Below, one piece after another: positions 23,725 to 32,602 of a stretch of DNA of 64,000 nucleotides. The DNA is from Firm-13 sp037143795 (GTDB taxonomy: Bacteria > Bacillota > Clostridia > Saccharofermentanales > Saccharofermentanaceae): positions 82,690-146,689 of the forward strand of contig JBAWXZ010000008.1 of assembly GCA_037143795.1 (NCBI GenBank), written 5' to 3'. The position numbers were made by a program, and so were the translations under genes. The notes below the pieces were generated by a model. The model did not search any database. It was given only the letters and a program-made list of their open reading frames with translations, and was not told the origin of the DNA. Numbering within the stretch: the stretch's first letter is position 1; each line of letters starts with the position of its first letter.

Positions 23725-25656
23725 TTATTTTTTCCCGAGCTGCGGAGCATCAGGTTCACCTTCCCTGGCGAAAAGTGCCTGCTCCTCCGGGCTGAAAGTA
23801 GCTAGGAAAACATCCTTTTCTCCCGGCATCCAGAAGTCCTCCTGCAGTATATCGAGCAGATCTTTTCTACTGTGTACATTTGTACGGATCAGCTGATTCT
23901 GCTCCTTGACATCTGCAGCAGCGCTTAGCTTTTCGACAAGCTCCGTATACTCATCATCCGGCATTGGCTCTCCCTGCACGAAATAGCTGGGTGCTTCCGT
24001 ATCCTCTTCCTGTGCATTAACCGGAGGGAAAAGTATCAGATTCTCCGGGCATTGATTCTCAAGTGTGCTTTCGAATAGAATAATCCATCGATCCGCATAA
24101 ATGTGTGCGTATTCAACTGTCTGTGGACCTGATGCATCAGGGAAACCGCAGACCGCCTCGCAGACTCCTGCAATTCGTTCTCTTCTTTCAGGAAAGGACA
24201 GGGCGGATAGTGCAGAAAGAGTCGGAAGACAGGCAGATACTGGATGAAGCCACAGGTCAATCAATGGGTTATCATCTTTGATGTTCCAGACAGCTGTGCA
24301 ATCCTTTCCGTCATGGTCGAGTATAAGAGCTGCGGCAAATGCCTGTCCCATCAGTATTTCGAAAAAATTTACCGGTACGGAAGTGATATCCATATCATAT
24401 TTTCGGCTGTAGGCGGAAATCAGCTCACTGCAGAGAGTCTCCGTTACACGGTGGATGTATTCACATTCGATTCGCATCCGGCGCAGATATTCATGTATAT
24501 ATACAATACCCGATAAATTTTCAATTTCGATTGCCAGAGGATAATCCATTAATGCCGGTGTCTCGTGTGCCGCATATTGACCGTCATACAGACGAAAGAA
24601 GGTCGGAATTTCGCGATAAAGCGTGCCATAGTAGGTATCAAGCGGAAGATGGATCTTCATGGCAAGAATAGCCCGGAAATCCCGTTCCGACTCTTCCATA
24701 AGTGATAGAAGACGCCTCTGTCCGTCGCAGAACCGCTGCTCCACTGAAGCCGCAGCGGAAGGGGACGCAGCAGCGGCAGGTGCGAGGCTGAGTGTAAATC
24801 GTACTGACGCAAAAATATTGCGTCCGATCCGTTCGGAAACGGATGTTGATCCTTCTCCCACATAGTGATTGAGCTCTTTCTGGAAAAGCGCCAGAATTTC
24901 ATGCGCCTCTTCTTCCGGGTGGTTTGATTTGCGGCGCAGCTGCGCACCCGGACGCGGGGCGTGTGCTTTTGAATCCATCTGTGAAGCGTCTTCGGATTCA
25001 TCACCGGAAGCGTTATCCATGTTCGATGCGACTCTCAAATCCGACCGTGAGCCTGAATCCTTGAATTCTGATGGTTCCCGTACAGCAAAGATATTGCGCC
25101 GGAAGGTTTCCGTCAGCGGAAGCACATTTTCCTCAGGGCTGATTTCTGCTTCCTCATCTTCAAAAGAAGTCTCCCTGCCGGGTGTATTGTTCGCCCCCCG
25201 GTAAAGATCCTTTTTCATCCGGAAGTTCTTAATAATGCGGTCGGCAGCTTTGCCTCGCAGAAGATCGGCATCCCCTGCGCAAAAATTATCATAGTATTCA
25301 GCCACGGCAAAAATGATATCGTCGTCAGCAATAAAGTCCGTGGTCTGGTTCTGTATATATAAAATCACTTCAAACCAGTCTGCGATAACCTGCGGAAGGG
25401 TATCCTGTTCGGCATATGGGGAAGATGATGCACGCTCCAGAAGCTTCTCGGTCATTTCCAGGGACCACTGAAGGCGGCCCTGCCGGGCAAGTGAACTCTG
25501 ACGCGCTGCAAGAACCTCATGAATACCCCTCTCCGTGAGGTATGAACCGATTCCCTTGATATCATCATTCGCGATTCGCAAATCAGCGACGTGTGAATCA
25601 GAAGTGGTTAGAAACCCGAGTCTCTCAAGTCCGTCCTGACTGTTCTTTTCTGCCAT
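23725..25656 (-). CDS. Large DUF6179-like protein of unknown function
   Basis: The 643-residue protein has no membrane segment or signal peptide. An N-terminal half (1-250) contains DFIADDDIIFAVAEYYDNF and ends in a low-complexity, charged linker (about 180-260). The middle has the YVGEGSTSVSERIGRNIFASVRFTL stretch that I associate with DUF6179 proteins of Clostridia. The C-terminus has RKDLLDILQEDFWMPGEKDVFLATFSPEEQALF. The family link is from memory and not certain. ATG at 25656 follows GGGGGA; the frame continues upstream to 25719 without a better site. It is divergent from an MFS gene. Confidence 0.6.
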   Translation of the reverse strand: MAEKNSQDGLERLGFLTTSDSHVADLRIANDDIKGIGSYLTERGIHEVLAARQSSLARQGRLQWSLEMTEKLLERASSSPYAEQDTLPQVIADWFEVILYIQNQTTDFIADDDIIFAVAEYYDNFCAGDADLLRGKAADRIIKNFRMKKDLYRGANNTPGRETSFEDEEAEISPEENVLPLTETFRRNIFAVREPSEFKDSGSRSDLRVASNMDNASGDESEDASQMDSKAHAPRPGAQLRRKSNHPEEEAHEILALFQKELNHYVGEGSTSVSERIGRNIFASVRFTLSLAPAAAASPSAAASVEQRFCDGQRRLLSLMEESERDFRAILAMKIHLPLDTYYGTLYREIPTFFRLYDGQYAAHETPALMDYPLAIEIENLSGIVYIHEYLRRMRIECEYIHRVTETLCSELISAYSRKYDMDITSVPVNFFEILMGQAFAAALILDHDGKDCTAVWNIKDDNPLIDLWLHPVSACLPTLSALSALSFPERRERIAGVCEAVCGFPDASGPQTVEYAHIYADRWIILFESTLENQCPENLILFPPVNAQEEDTEAPSYFVQGEPMPDDEYTELVEKLSAAADVKEQNQLIRTNVHSRKDLLDILQEDFWMPGEKDVFLATFSPEEQALFAREGEPDAPQLGKK

Positions 25657-25863
25657 GAGAAGTCCCCCTTGACGTATATATACTGATATGATATCTTGTA
25701 TTTGTGATTTTTTGTACAAAAGTATTATTTAAAACCAAACTTAATTTTCGCATGTTTGAGCGCCGCCGTCAACAGGAAGCGCTTTTTTGATACCATTTCT
25801 GATGTTTTTATTTGCAATGATCATATTGTATTATTTGGGCGGGATACATCGGGGGAATACGGT

Positions 25864-27087
25864 ATGACAACGACAATTCTGCTGCTTATAATATATCTTG
25901 CTTTTGTAAGTCTTGGACTTCCGGACGGTGTAATGGGCGTTGCCTGGCCGGAAATGCGTCAGACCTTTTCCCTTCCTCTTGCAGGAGCAGGCGTTCTGAC
26001 AATTGTCGGCTCACTAGGAACAGTCTTCTCTGCCTTTTCCAGCGGACATATTCTTAAGAAATTCGGTACGGGCCCTGTCGTCTGTGCAAGTTCGGCATTA
26101 ACCGGAGTTGCCATGCTGGGGTTCGGGTTATCACGATCTTTTATTTATCTTGTTATTCTTTGTATCCCTCTTGGTATTGGTGCAGGTGCTGTTGATACGG
26201 GCCTGAATGATTATGTCGCTACTCACTTTTCTTCACGTCATATGAACTGGCTGCATGCATGCTGGGGATTAGGTGCTTTTTGCGGGCCGCTTATTATGAC
26301 GAAAGCCATTGTAAGCGCCGGATCATGGAGAATAGGGTATATTTCGGTTGCTGCGGTACAGCTGACTCTTGCCCTCATTTTTCTGTTGACGCTTGGCTTA
26401 TGGAAGCTGCACGCACCGGAGAAAAAGTCTTTACAAAATAAATCGGACAGGCCAAATGAAGAAGCCGACCATAAGGTCATCCTCACATTTGGCCAACGTG
26501 TGCTGGGAGGTTTCCAGGAAATTTTCCACCGCAAAGGTTTGCTTTCAGGAATGCTTCTTTTTTTCTTTTATGTCGGATCCGAAACATCAGTCGGATTGTG
26601 GAGTGCAAGCTACCTGCGGAGTGCGAGGCTTGTGTCCATCGCAGACGCGGGACTCTGGGTTTCAGTCTATTATGGAAGCATTACAGTCGGACGAATTCTG
26701 GTTGGTCTGATTGTTGAAAAAACCGGTACGAAGACTGCTGTCCGCCTGGGATCGATTGTAAGCGCCTTGGGTTTTACCTGTCTTCTTGTCCCCGCTGCAG
26801 CAAGTATCCTGTGTCCTGTCGGATTATGTCTGATTGGTTTGGGATTTGCTCCGATGTATCCCTGCGCCATGCAGGACACGCCGCTGCATTTCGGGCGCAC
26901 ATTTTCAAAAATTGCAATAGGTTATCAGATGGGTATGGCAAATATAGGTTACACGGTAATTCCGCTGTTAGTCGGTGCCGTCTCGGGAGCAACGACTCTG
27001 TGGATCATACCGATCGGAGCCTTTGTCTTCCTTGGCGGATTTGTTTTTTTCTATGAAAAGCTGGCAGGAGTACAAAATATAGATTAG
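25864..27087 (+). CDS. Major facilitator superfamily transporter (fucose-permease-like)
   Basis: This 407-residue protein has twelve membrane helices. LPDGVMGVAWPEMRQTF near the N-terminus, the long helix GIGAGAVDTGLNDYV, and MNWLHACWGLGAFCGPLI are features of FucP/sugar-permease-like MFS members. The cytosolic loop between helices 6 and 7 is charged (residues 180-215). ATG at 25864 has a GGGGGA site 8 nt upstream, whereas the in-frame start at 25756 lacks one. The next gene, on the other strand, is xylB, but a link to pentose uptake is only a guess. Confidence 0.82.
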   Translation: MTTTILLLIIYLAFVSLGLPDGVMGVAWPEMRQTFSLPLAGAGVLTIVGSLGTVFSAFSSGHILKKFGTGPVVCASSALTGVAMLGFGLSRSFIYLVILCIPLGIGAGAVDTGLNDYVATHFSSRHMNWLHACWGLGAFCGPLIMTKAIVSAGSWRIGYISVAAVQLTLALIFLLTLGLWKLHAPEKKSLQNKSDRPNEEADHKVILTFGQRVLGGFQEIFHRKGLLSGMLLFFFYVGSETSVGLWSASYLRSARLVSIADAGLWVSVYYGSITVGRILVGLIVEKTGTKTAVRLGSIVSALGFTCLLVPAAASILCPVGLCLIGLGFAPMYPCAMQDTPLHFGRTFSKIAIGYQMGMANIGYTVIPLLVGAVSGATTLWIIPIGAFVFLGGFVFFYEKLAGVQNID

Positions 27088-27138
27088 CATCGTTCAGTCG
27101 TGGTTTTTCGAAAACAGCCCATACTCACAATGTCCATG

Positions 27139-27178
27139 AAAAAGACCCGGCGCACGTTATTGAAGTGCACCGGGTCCT
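27139..27178 (-). terminator. Rho-independent terminator of the xyl transcript
   Basis: On the minus strand, GACCCGGTGCAC pairs with GTGCGCCGGGTC (27144-27155 and 27165-27176, one mismatch) and is followed by TCTTTTTC. It lies about 45 nt after the xylB stop. Confidence 0.85.
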
Positions 27179-27219
27179 GTTAGTCAGGAGGTTATTTTCG
27201 GACAGGAATAAATGTTCAA

Positions 27220-28740
27220 TTAAAGCTTTGCAAGGATCTTGTAATGCTCTTTCAGAGAAGGATAAATGGAACGGTACAACTGATAGTAGGCTTCATATTC
27301 CTGATGCCTTTTTGCGTCCGGAGAAGCTGAATCCTTGGTCAGAACGGCGATCGAACATGCTTCCTGAATATTCTTATAGACTCCCGTTCCCGCACCTGCC
27401 AGGAGGGCAACGCCCAGGGCAGGTCCTTCTTTGGATACTATAGTGCTGACTTCGCAGTTGTATACGTCTGCGAGCATCTGTCTCCACAAAGGTCCCGAGC
27501 CTCCGCCGCAGGCACGCATTACATCAATAGGCGTGTCCATTCCGGCGATAACTTCAAAGCAATCCCGGAGGGAATAGGAAACACCTTCGAGTACGGCTCG
27601 GATCATGTCCCTTTTCTGGTGCATGGCAGATAATCCGAAGAACACGCCCCTGCAGTCCGGATCGAGATGCGGTGTACGTTCTCCCATAAGGTATGGCAAA
27701 AACAGAAGGCGGTTCGCTCCGATCGGAACTTTCTGGGCTTCCATATCCATCAGATAGTAAGGGCTGACACCCATCTGGGCCGCCGTTTCCATCTCAGACT
27801 CGCACAGATTATCACGAAACCATTTAAGTGAAAGCCCGGCGCCCTGTGTGACACCCATGACATGCCAGCAGCCTGGTACTGCACAGCAGAAAGTATGTAC
27901 ACGTCCAGCCGGATCAATATGCATTTTGGATGTGTGCGCATATACGACTCCGGAAGAGCCAATTGTAGTAAAAGCTTGTCCGTCACTGACAACGCCCGTT
28001 CCGACTGCTGCGGCTGCATTGTCGCCGGCGCCGCCTACAACAGGTGTTCCTGCTTTCAGGCCGGTAAGTTCAGCTGCCCGGGAAGAAACCCTTCCGCTGA
28101 CCTCCTGTGATTCATATACGGGAGCAAGAAGGGATTTGTCGATTTCCAATTTCTTCAGGACTTCATCGGACCAGCAGCGGCCGCCGATATCGAGAAGCTG
28201 CATACCGGATGCATCCGATACTTCGGTAGCATATTCGCCTGTAAGCATCAGGCGGATATAATCTTTGGGAAGGAGGATCTTCCTGCACCGGCCATAGTTC
28301 TGCGGTTCGTTGTTTCTTACCCATAGGATTTTCGAGGCTGTGAAGCCGGTAAGTGCGGGATTAGCTGTGATTTCAATCAGACGCGCTGCACCGACCTTCT
28401 CCGTTATTTCAACACACTCTTCTGCGGTGCGCTGGTCACACCAGATAATTGCAGGACGGATAACCTCGTCTTTTTCATCGAGCATAACCAGACCGTGCAT
28501 CTGCCCGGAAAGGCCAATGCCGCTGACCTGTGCGGGATTTATTCCGCTTTTGCCCATGACCTCTTTCAATGTACCGGCTACTGCCTGCCACCAGTCGGAA
28601 GGAAGCTGTTCCGCCCAGCCGTTATGGGGCTGATACATCGGGTATTCAATAAGGGCGTCGCTGATCACTTTGCCCATTTCGTCGAAAAGAACTGTTTTGG
28701 TTCCTGATGTGCCGATATCGATTCCAATCAAATAATTCAT
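27220..28740 (-). CDS. xylB: Xylulokinase
   Basis: The enzyme phosphorylates D-xylulose to xylulose 5-phosphate, feeding the pentose phosphate route. The 506-residue FGGY-family kinase has the phosphate-binding IGIDIGTSGTKTVLFD at the N-terminus, GLSGQMHGLV, PAIIWCDQRT, the catalytic-Asp region VVGGAGDNAAAAVGTG, and ACGGGSGPLWRQMLADV near the C-terminus. Length fits. ATG follows AAAAGGAGC. It is 84 nt downstream of xylA with a hairpin between. Confidence 0.96.
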   Translation of the reverse strand: MNYLIGIDIGTSGTKTVLFDEMGKVISDALIEYPMYQPHNGWAEQLPSDWWQAVAGTLKEVMGKSGINPAQVSGIGLSGQMHGLVMLDEKDEVIRPAIIWCDQRTAEECVEITEKVGAARLIEITANPALTGFTASKILWVRNNEPQNYGRCRKILLPKDYIRLMLTGEYATEVSDASGMQLLDIGGRCWSDEVLKKLEIDKSLLAPVYESQEVSGRVSSRAAELTGLKAGTPVVGGAGDNAAAAVGTGVVSDGQAFTTIGSSGVVYAHTSKMHIDPAGRVHTFCCAVPGCWHVMGVTQGAGLSLKWFRDNLCESEMETAAQMGVSPYYLMDMEAQKVPIGANRLLFLPYLMGERTPHLDPDCRGVFFGLSAMHQKRDMIRAVLEGVSYSLRDCFEVIAGMDTPIDVMRACGGGSGPLWRQMLADVYNCEVSTIVSKEGPALGVALLAGAGTGVYKNIQEACSIAVLTKDSASPDAKRHQEYEAYYQLYRSIYPSLKEHYKILAKL

Positions 28741-28771
28741 AAATAGCTCCTTTTCAATATTATAGAAAGGA

Positions 28772-28798
28772 CTTTCGCTGCTAATCGGGCAGCGAAAG
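28772..28798 (-). other. Intercistronic stem-loop between xylA and xylB
   Basis: CTTTCGCTGC (28772-28781) and GCAGCGAAAG (28789-28798) form a perfect 10-bp stem with a 7-nt loop. The minus-strand sequence after it has only a weak T-tract, so it may lower read-through into xylB or protect the xylA mRNA end. Confidence 0.7.
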
Positions 28799-28824
28799 CC
28801 CTATTTTGAATAAAATACAGTTGC

Positions 28825-30138
28825 TCAGCCGAACAGAATGGAGTTCATGATGGATTCAAGATATTCCTGGCGGCCGCTCTCTGCAGATACTTCACCGTTT
28901 TTGAGTGCATAAGCTGCAAGGTCCTGCATTGTTACTTTACCGCTGACAATATCTGCTCCGATTCCCGATTTAAAGCTTGCATAACGATTTTCGACGAATT
29001 GATCAATACGTCCGTCCTCTATCATGCGAACTGCCATTCTCAGGCCGAGTGCATATGTGTCCATTCCGGCAATGTAGCCGTAGAAAATATCTTCGAGTGT
29101 GTTGGACGGCCTGCGTACCTTTGAATCAAAGTTCAGACCGCCGTGTGTGAAGCCGCCGGCTTTTAGAACTTCATACATGACAAAGGTGCTGTCATAGACG
29201 TTTGTCGGGAATTGGTCGGTGTCCCATCCGAGCAGAAGGTCGCCTGTATTTGCATCAAGGGAACCGAATACACCATTGGTACCGGCAACACGAATCTCAT
29301 GCTGGAATGTGTGCTGAGCGAGGGTTGCATGATTTGCTTCCAGGTTAAGCTTGAAATCCTTTTCCAGGCCATACTTGCGGAGGAAAGCAAGAACGGTATT
29401 TGCATCAAAATCATACTGGTGCTTCATCGGCTCCTTCGGCTTCGGCTCAATATAGAAATCCCCGGTAAAGCCGATGCTTCTGGCGTAGTCTACCGTCAAA
29501 TGCATCAGGCGGGCCATATTATCCTGTTCAAGACCCATGTCAGTATTCATAAGGGTCTCATATCCTTCTCGTCCGCCCCAGAAAGTATAACCCTCACCGC
29601 CAAGACGGACCGTGATCTCCACAGCCTTCTTAATCTGTGCTGCAGCATATGCAAAGACATCCGCGCTCGGTGATGTGCCTGCTCCGCTCATGTAACGGCG
29701 ATTGCTGAAAAGATTTGCCGTGCCCCAAAGAAGCTTCTTATTATGCTTTTTCATCTGCTCTTCCAAAATATCAGCAATGATATCAAGGCGGGCATTTGTC
29801 TCAGCGAGTGTATCAGCTTCCGGGGAAATATCGCGGTCATGGAAGCAGTAGTAGTCAATATCAAGTTTGTCCAGAAGCTCGAAAGAAGCCAGTGCCTTGT
29901 TCTTAGCCTGCTCCATCGGGTCTGTCGCACCGTATTTTTTATCCATGCTGCCTGAACCAAACATATCAGCACCTTCTGAAACCATTGTATGCCAGTATGA
30001 CATGGCGAAGCGCAGGTGTTCACGCATTGTTTTGCCGGCTATTAACTCTTCCGGATTATAGTACTTGAATGCCATTGGATTTTGGGATTTTTTTCCCTCA
30101 TAACGTACCTTCGGGATGTTCGGATAAAATTCGCTCAT
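28825..30138 (-). CDS. xylA: Xylose isomerase
   Basis: The enzyme converts D-xylose to D-xylulose. The 437 residues match class II xylose isomerases, with the catalytic FHDRD (His100, Asp103), LLWGTANLFSNRRYMSGAGTSP, the GGEGYTFWGGREGYE loop, the metal-binding IEPKPKEPMKHQYDFD, and LEANHATLA with further metal ligands. ATG has AAGGAAGGAC upstream. The gene lies 76 nt after the LacI-type regulator with no terminator visible, so regulator, xylA and xylB may be one transcript. Confidence 0.97.
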   Translation of the reverse strand: MSEFYPNIPKVRYEGKKSQNPMAFKYYNPEELIAGKTMREHLRFAMSYWHTMVSEGADMFGSGSMDKKYGATDPMEQAKNKALASFELLDKLDIDYYCFHDRDISPEADTLAETNARLDIIADILEEQMKKHNKKLLWGTANLFSNRRYMSGAGTSPSADVFAYAAAQIKKAVEITVRLGGEGYTFWGGREGYETLMNTDMGLEQDNMARLMHLTVDYARSIGFTGDFYIEPKPKEPMKHQYDFDANTVLAFLRKYGLEKDFKLNLEANHATLAQHTFQHEIRVAGTNGVFGSLDANTGDLLLGWDTDQFPTNVYDSTFVMYEVLKAGGFTHGGLNFDSKVRRPSNTLEDIFYGYIAGMDTYALGLRMAVRMIEDGRIDQFVENRYASFKSGIGADIVSGKVTMQDLAAYALKNGEVSAESGRQEYLESIMNSILFG

Positions 30139-30214
30139 AATTGTGTCCTTCCTTCCTGTGTGGGGCTGCCACTTTTTGCTGCTTTTCTGTGAGTTACCAC
30201 TTTGTGCCTATTTT

Positions 30215-31240
30215 CTACAAATTCTCACGCAGGAGAATGTCAATTTTCGTAAATATCAAATCAGTTTCCGGGATCTGCCTGTCAAGAAAATAATCAAAGA
30301 GAATCTTAACCGGCATATAACCCTGCTGAAATGGGTCCTGGCAAATCGTTGCTGATATGACGCCGGTCTCCAGATACGGCCTCGTTTCCGATGTGCAGTC
30401 ATGTGTGAAAAGTTTTATCTTACCGGCGTTCCCCGAATCAACAAGAGCTCTGCATGTACCGCCGATTCCGCCTGCAGTCATATAAATTGCATCGAGGTCT
30501 TTATACTTCTGAAGCAGGTGAAGTGTATTTTGGTAAGCTTTATCCGCCTCGTCAAGTGTCTCAAAAACATCCAGAATCTTAATTGTCGGATGATAGCGTC
30601 TGATAGATGAATTGAATCCTGTAATTCTCTGATTATGACCAAGAATATGAATGGAGCCTGTGTAAAGGACAGTTTTGTATGTTCTTCCGTCTGCAACCAG
30701 ACCCATCAGACCCGCTGCAATTTCACCGCTCTTCTGATAATCCGTCCCGACATAGCACAGCCGTTTTGTCTTCTCAATATCCGTATTCGATGTAATTACC
30801 GGAATACCCATCTTCACCAGTTCATTAATCTTATGTGCAATTGAGCGTTCGTTTATCGCTGCGATAACCAGTCCCTGGATTCCTTCAGCTACGAGTTCAT
30901 CAATCAGGCGCAGCTGTACTTCCACAGAGAAACCCTTCATGGTCTTGAGTGATACCGTAACACCATTGTCCGCATATGCCTTTTCGGCTGCACGCAGGCC
31001 TGCAATAACATCTACAAAATAAACATTACCGTCAACAGGGAAAATAGCTCCGATCTTCAGAGGCTTTTTTCTCGCTGCGAGTGCCAGCGCGGCCCGGTTC
31101 GTCTTGTAGCCTTTTTCCGTTGCGATTCGACGAATCCGCTCAGCGACTTCGTGGTTGACCCCGTCTCTATTATTCAGCGCCCGGTCAACTGTTCCTCTTG
31201 AAACACCTGCAAGTGCTGCTATTTCTTTGATTGAAGTCAC
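30215..31240 (-). CDS. LacI-family regulator of the pentose locus
   Basis: The N-terminal LacI-type HTH reads TSIKEIAALAGVSRGTVDRAL, followed by the hinge, then a periplasmic-binding-protein-like sensor domain (PLKIGAIFPVDGNVYFVDVIAGL, PVITSNTDI, YVGTDYQKSG, DAIYMTAGGIGGTCRAL). The most likely start is GTG at 31238-31240, with GGATGGTGG about 6 nt before it; TTG at 31258 and GTG at 31246 are alternatives. A perfect 16-bp palindrome lies 45 nt upstream and recurs before the sugar-binding gene, so this protein is the obvious candidate to bind it and to be autoregulated. Xylose as effector is inferred from context. Confidence 0.87.
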   Translation of the reverse strand: MTSIKEIAALAGVSRGTVDRALNNRDGVNHEVAERIRRIATEKGYKTNRAALALAARKKPLKIGAIFPVDGNVYFVDVIAGLRAAEKAYADNGVTVSLKTMKGFSVEVQLRLIDELVAEGIQGLVIAAINERSIAHKINELVKMGIPVITSNTDIEKTKRLCYVGTDYQKSGEIAAGLMGLVADGRTYKTVLYTGSIHILGHNQRITGFNSSIRRYHPTIKILDVFETLDEADKAYQNTLHLLQKYKDLDAIYMTAGGIGGTCRALVDSGNAGKIKLFTHDCTSETRPYLETGVISATICQDPFQQGYMPVKILFDYFLDRQIPETDLIFTKIDILLRENL

Positions 31241-31284
31241 CGGCACACCACCATCCAAATTACATGATTTTTGCTTGTTTCAAA

Positions 31285-31300
31285 CCGTGCTCGAGCACGG
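31285..31300. promoter_or_regulatory. LacI-type operator, site 1 (CCGTGCTCGAGCACGG)
   Basis: This perfect 16-bp palindrome without spacer has a central CG, like LacI-family operators. It lies between the transporter terminator and the regulator gene, downstream of a minus-strand TTGACA (31335-31340) and of TATATT. The same 14-bp core occurs at 35836-35849. Confidence 0.8.
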
Positions 31301-31348
31301 GGACAAATATAGGTTACTTTGTCATCCCCCTGGTTGTCAATACTTTTC

Positions 31349-31391
31349 GAAAAAACCTTCTCCCTGCAGGTATTGCACCCGCAGGGAGAAG
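31349..31391 (-). terminator. Rho-independent terminator of the sugar ABC transporter operon
   Basis: On the minus strand CTTCTCCCTGC (31381-31391) pairs perfectly with GCAGGGAGAAG (31357-31367), followed by GGTTTTTTC. It lies 25 nt after the permease stop and separates it from the regulator gene. Confidence 0.9.
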
Positions 31392-31416
31392 TTCGATTCA
31401 AATTGACAAATGATTA

Positions 31417-32598
31417 TTATTTTGTTTTTCTTTTGGAAACAACATCAAAGGCAACAGCAAACAGAAGAACAAGTCCTTTTACGATTTGCTGCCAATCCGA
31501 GCCGATACCGACAATGGACATACCATTGTTGAGAACGCCCATGAACATAGCACCGATCAATGTACCGCTGACAGTTCCGATACCGCCGTAAGCTGATGCG
31601 CCGCCGATAAAGCAGGCACCTATTGCGTCGAGTTCAAAACTTTGTCCGGCTGTCGGTGCAGAAGAGTTAAGACGTGCTGCAAAAACAAGACCGGCGATTG
31701 CGGCAAGGAATGACATATTGGTATACACAACAAAGAATACCCTCTTTGTATTAATACCGGAGAGTCTTGCTGCCTTCTGATTGCCGCCAAGAGCATACAG
31801 ATACCGGCCTGCTACGGTCTTATTGGTAATGTATGCATACATAAGCACAATGACTGCAAGTATGAGAAGAACAGTCGGAATGCCCTTATAGCGTGCAAGA
31901 GTATAAGCAATTACAAGGATAGCGGCAGAAATGACAACCAGCTTGATTGCAAAACCAAGAAAATGTCCTGTCTCATAGCCTTTCTTGACTTTGCGGATGC
32001 GGCCAATAACCTGCATAATTACATAAACCAGTGCAGCTAATCCGCCAACAATCATACATGTAAGGTTGAATTTCGGAACACTGAAAAAGTCACCGAAGAA
32101 CCCTGTTGACATTCCAAGATACGTTGCAGGGAATGGTGAAAGAGTAAGTCCTTTCAGTACAACAAGTGTCATGCCCCTGAACAGAAGCATGCCCGTCAAA
32201 GTAACGATGAACGGGGGAATCTGAACATATGCGATCCAGAAACCATGCCACATACCAATTGCAATACCGGCTGCCAGGCAGATCAGGATAGCAAGGTAGA
32301 TATTTACTTTATTGACGATAATCAACTGTCCTGCAAGGGCACCGATAAAGCCTACGACGGAACCGACAGAAAGGTCGATGTTACCGCCTGTAAGGATGCA
32401 AAGGAGCATACCCACTGCCAGGATAACTACATACGCGTTCTGAAAAATCAAATTGGATACATTCTGAGGAACCAAAAGAACCTGTTTGGTGGTGATTTCG
32501 AAAAAGATCATGACCGCAAAAAGTGCAATCAGCATCGAATACTGTCTCAGACCTGTACCAATGGACGACGTGAATTGTTTAAGTTTACTTTCTTCCAT
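31417..32598 (-). CDS. Sugar ABC transporter permease (GguB/XylH type)
   Basis: This membrane permease takes part in import of a monosaccharide, probably a pentose. The 393 residues have about ten helices. TGGNIDLSVGSVVGFIGALAG and PPFIVTLTGMLLFRG are hallmarks of the RbsC/XylH/GguB class, as are GGNQKAARLSGI (contact loop to the ATPase) and FIGGASAYGGIGTVSGTLIGA. AAAGGAGC precedes the ATG. It is the last gene of the operon, 4 nt after the ATPase stop. Confidence 0.93.
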   Translation of the reverse strand: MEESKLKQFTSSIGTGLRQYSMLIALFAVMIFFEITTKQVLLVPQNVSNLIFQNAYVVILAVGMLLCILTGGNIDLSVGSVVGFIGALAGQLIIVNKVNIYLAILICLAAGIAIGMWHGFWIAYVQIPPFIVTLTGMLLFRGMTLVVLKGLTLSPFPATYLGMSTGFFGDFFSVPKFNLTCMIVGGLAALVYVIMQVIGRIRKVKKGYETGHFLGFAIKLVVISAAILVIAYTLARYKGIPTVLLILAVIVLMYAYITNKTVAGRYLYALGGNQKAARLSGINTKRVFFVVYTNMSFLAAIAGLVFAARLNSSAPTAGQSFELDAIGACFIGGASAYGGIGTVSGTLIGAMFMGVLNNGMSIVGIGSDWQQIVKGLVLLFAVAFDVVSKRKTK

Positions 32599-32602
32599 TT
32601 TT

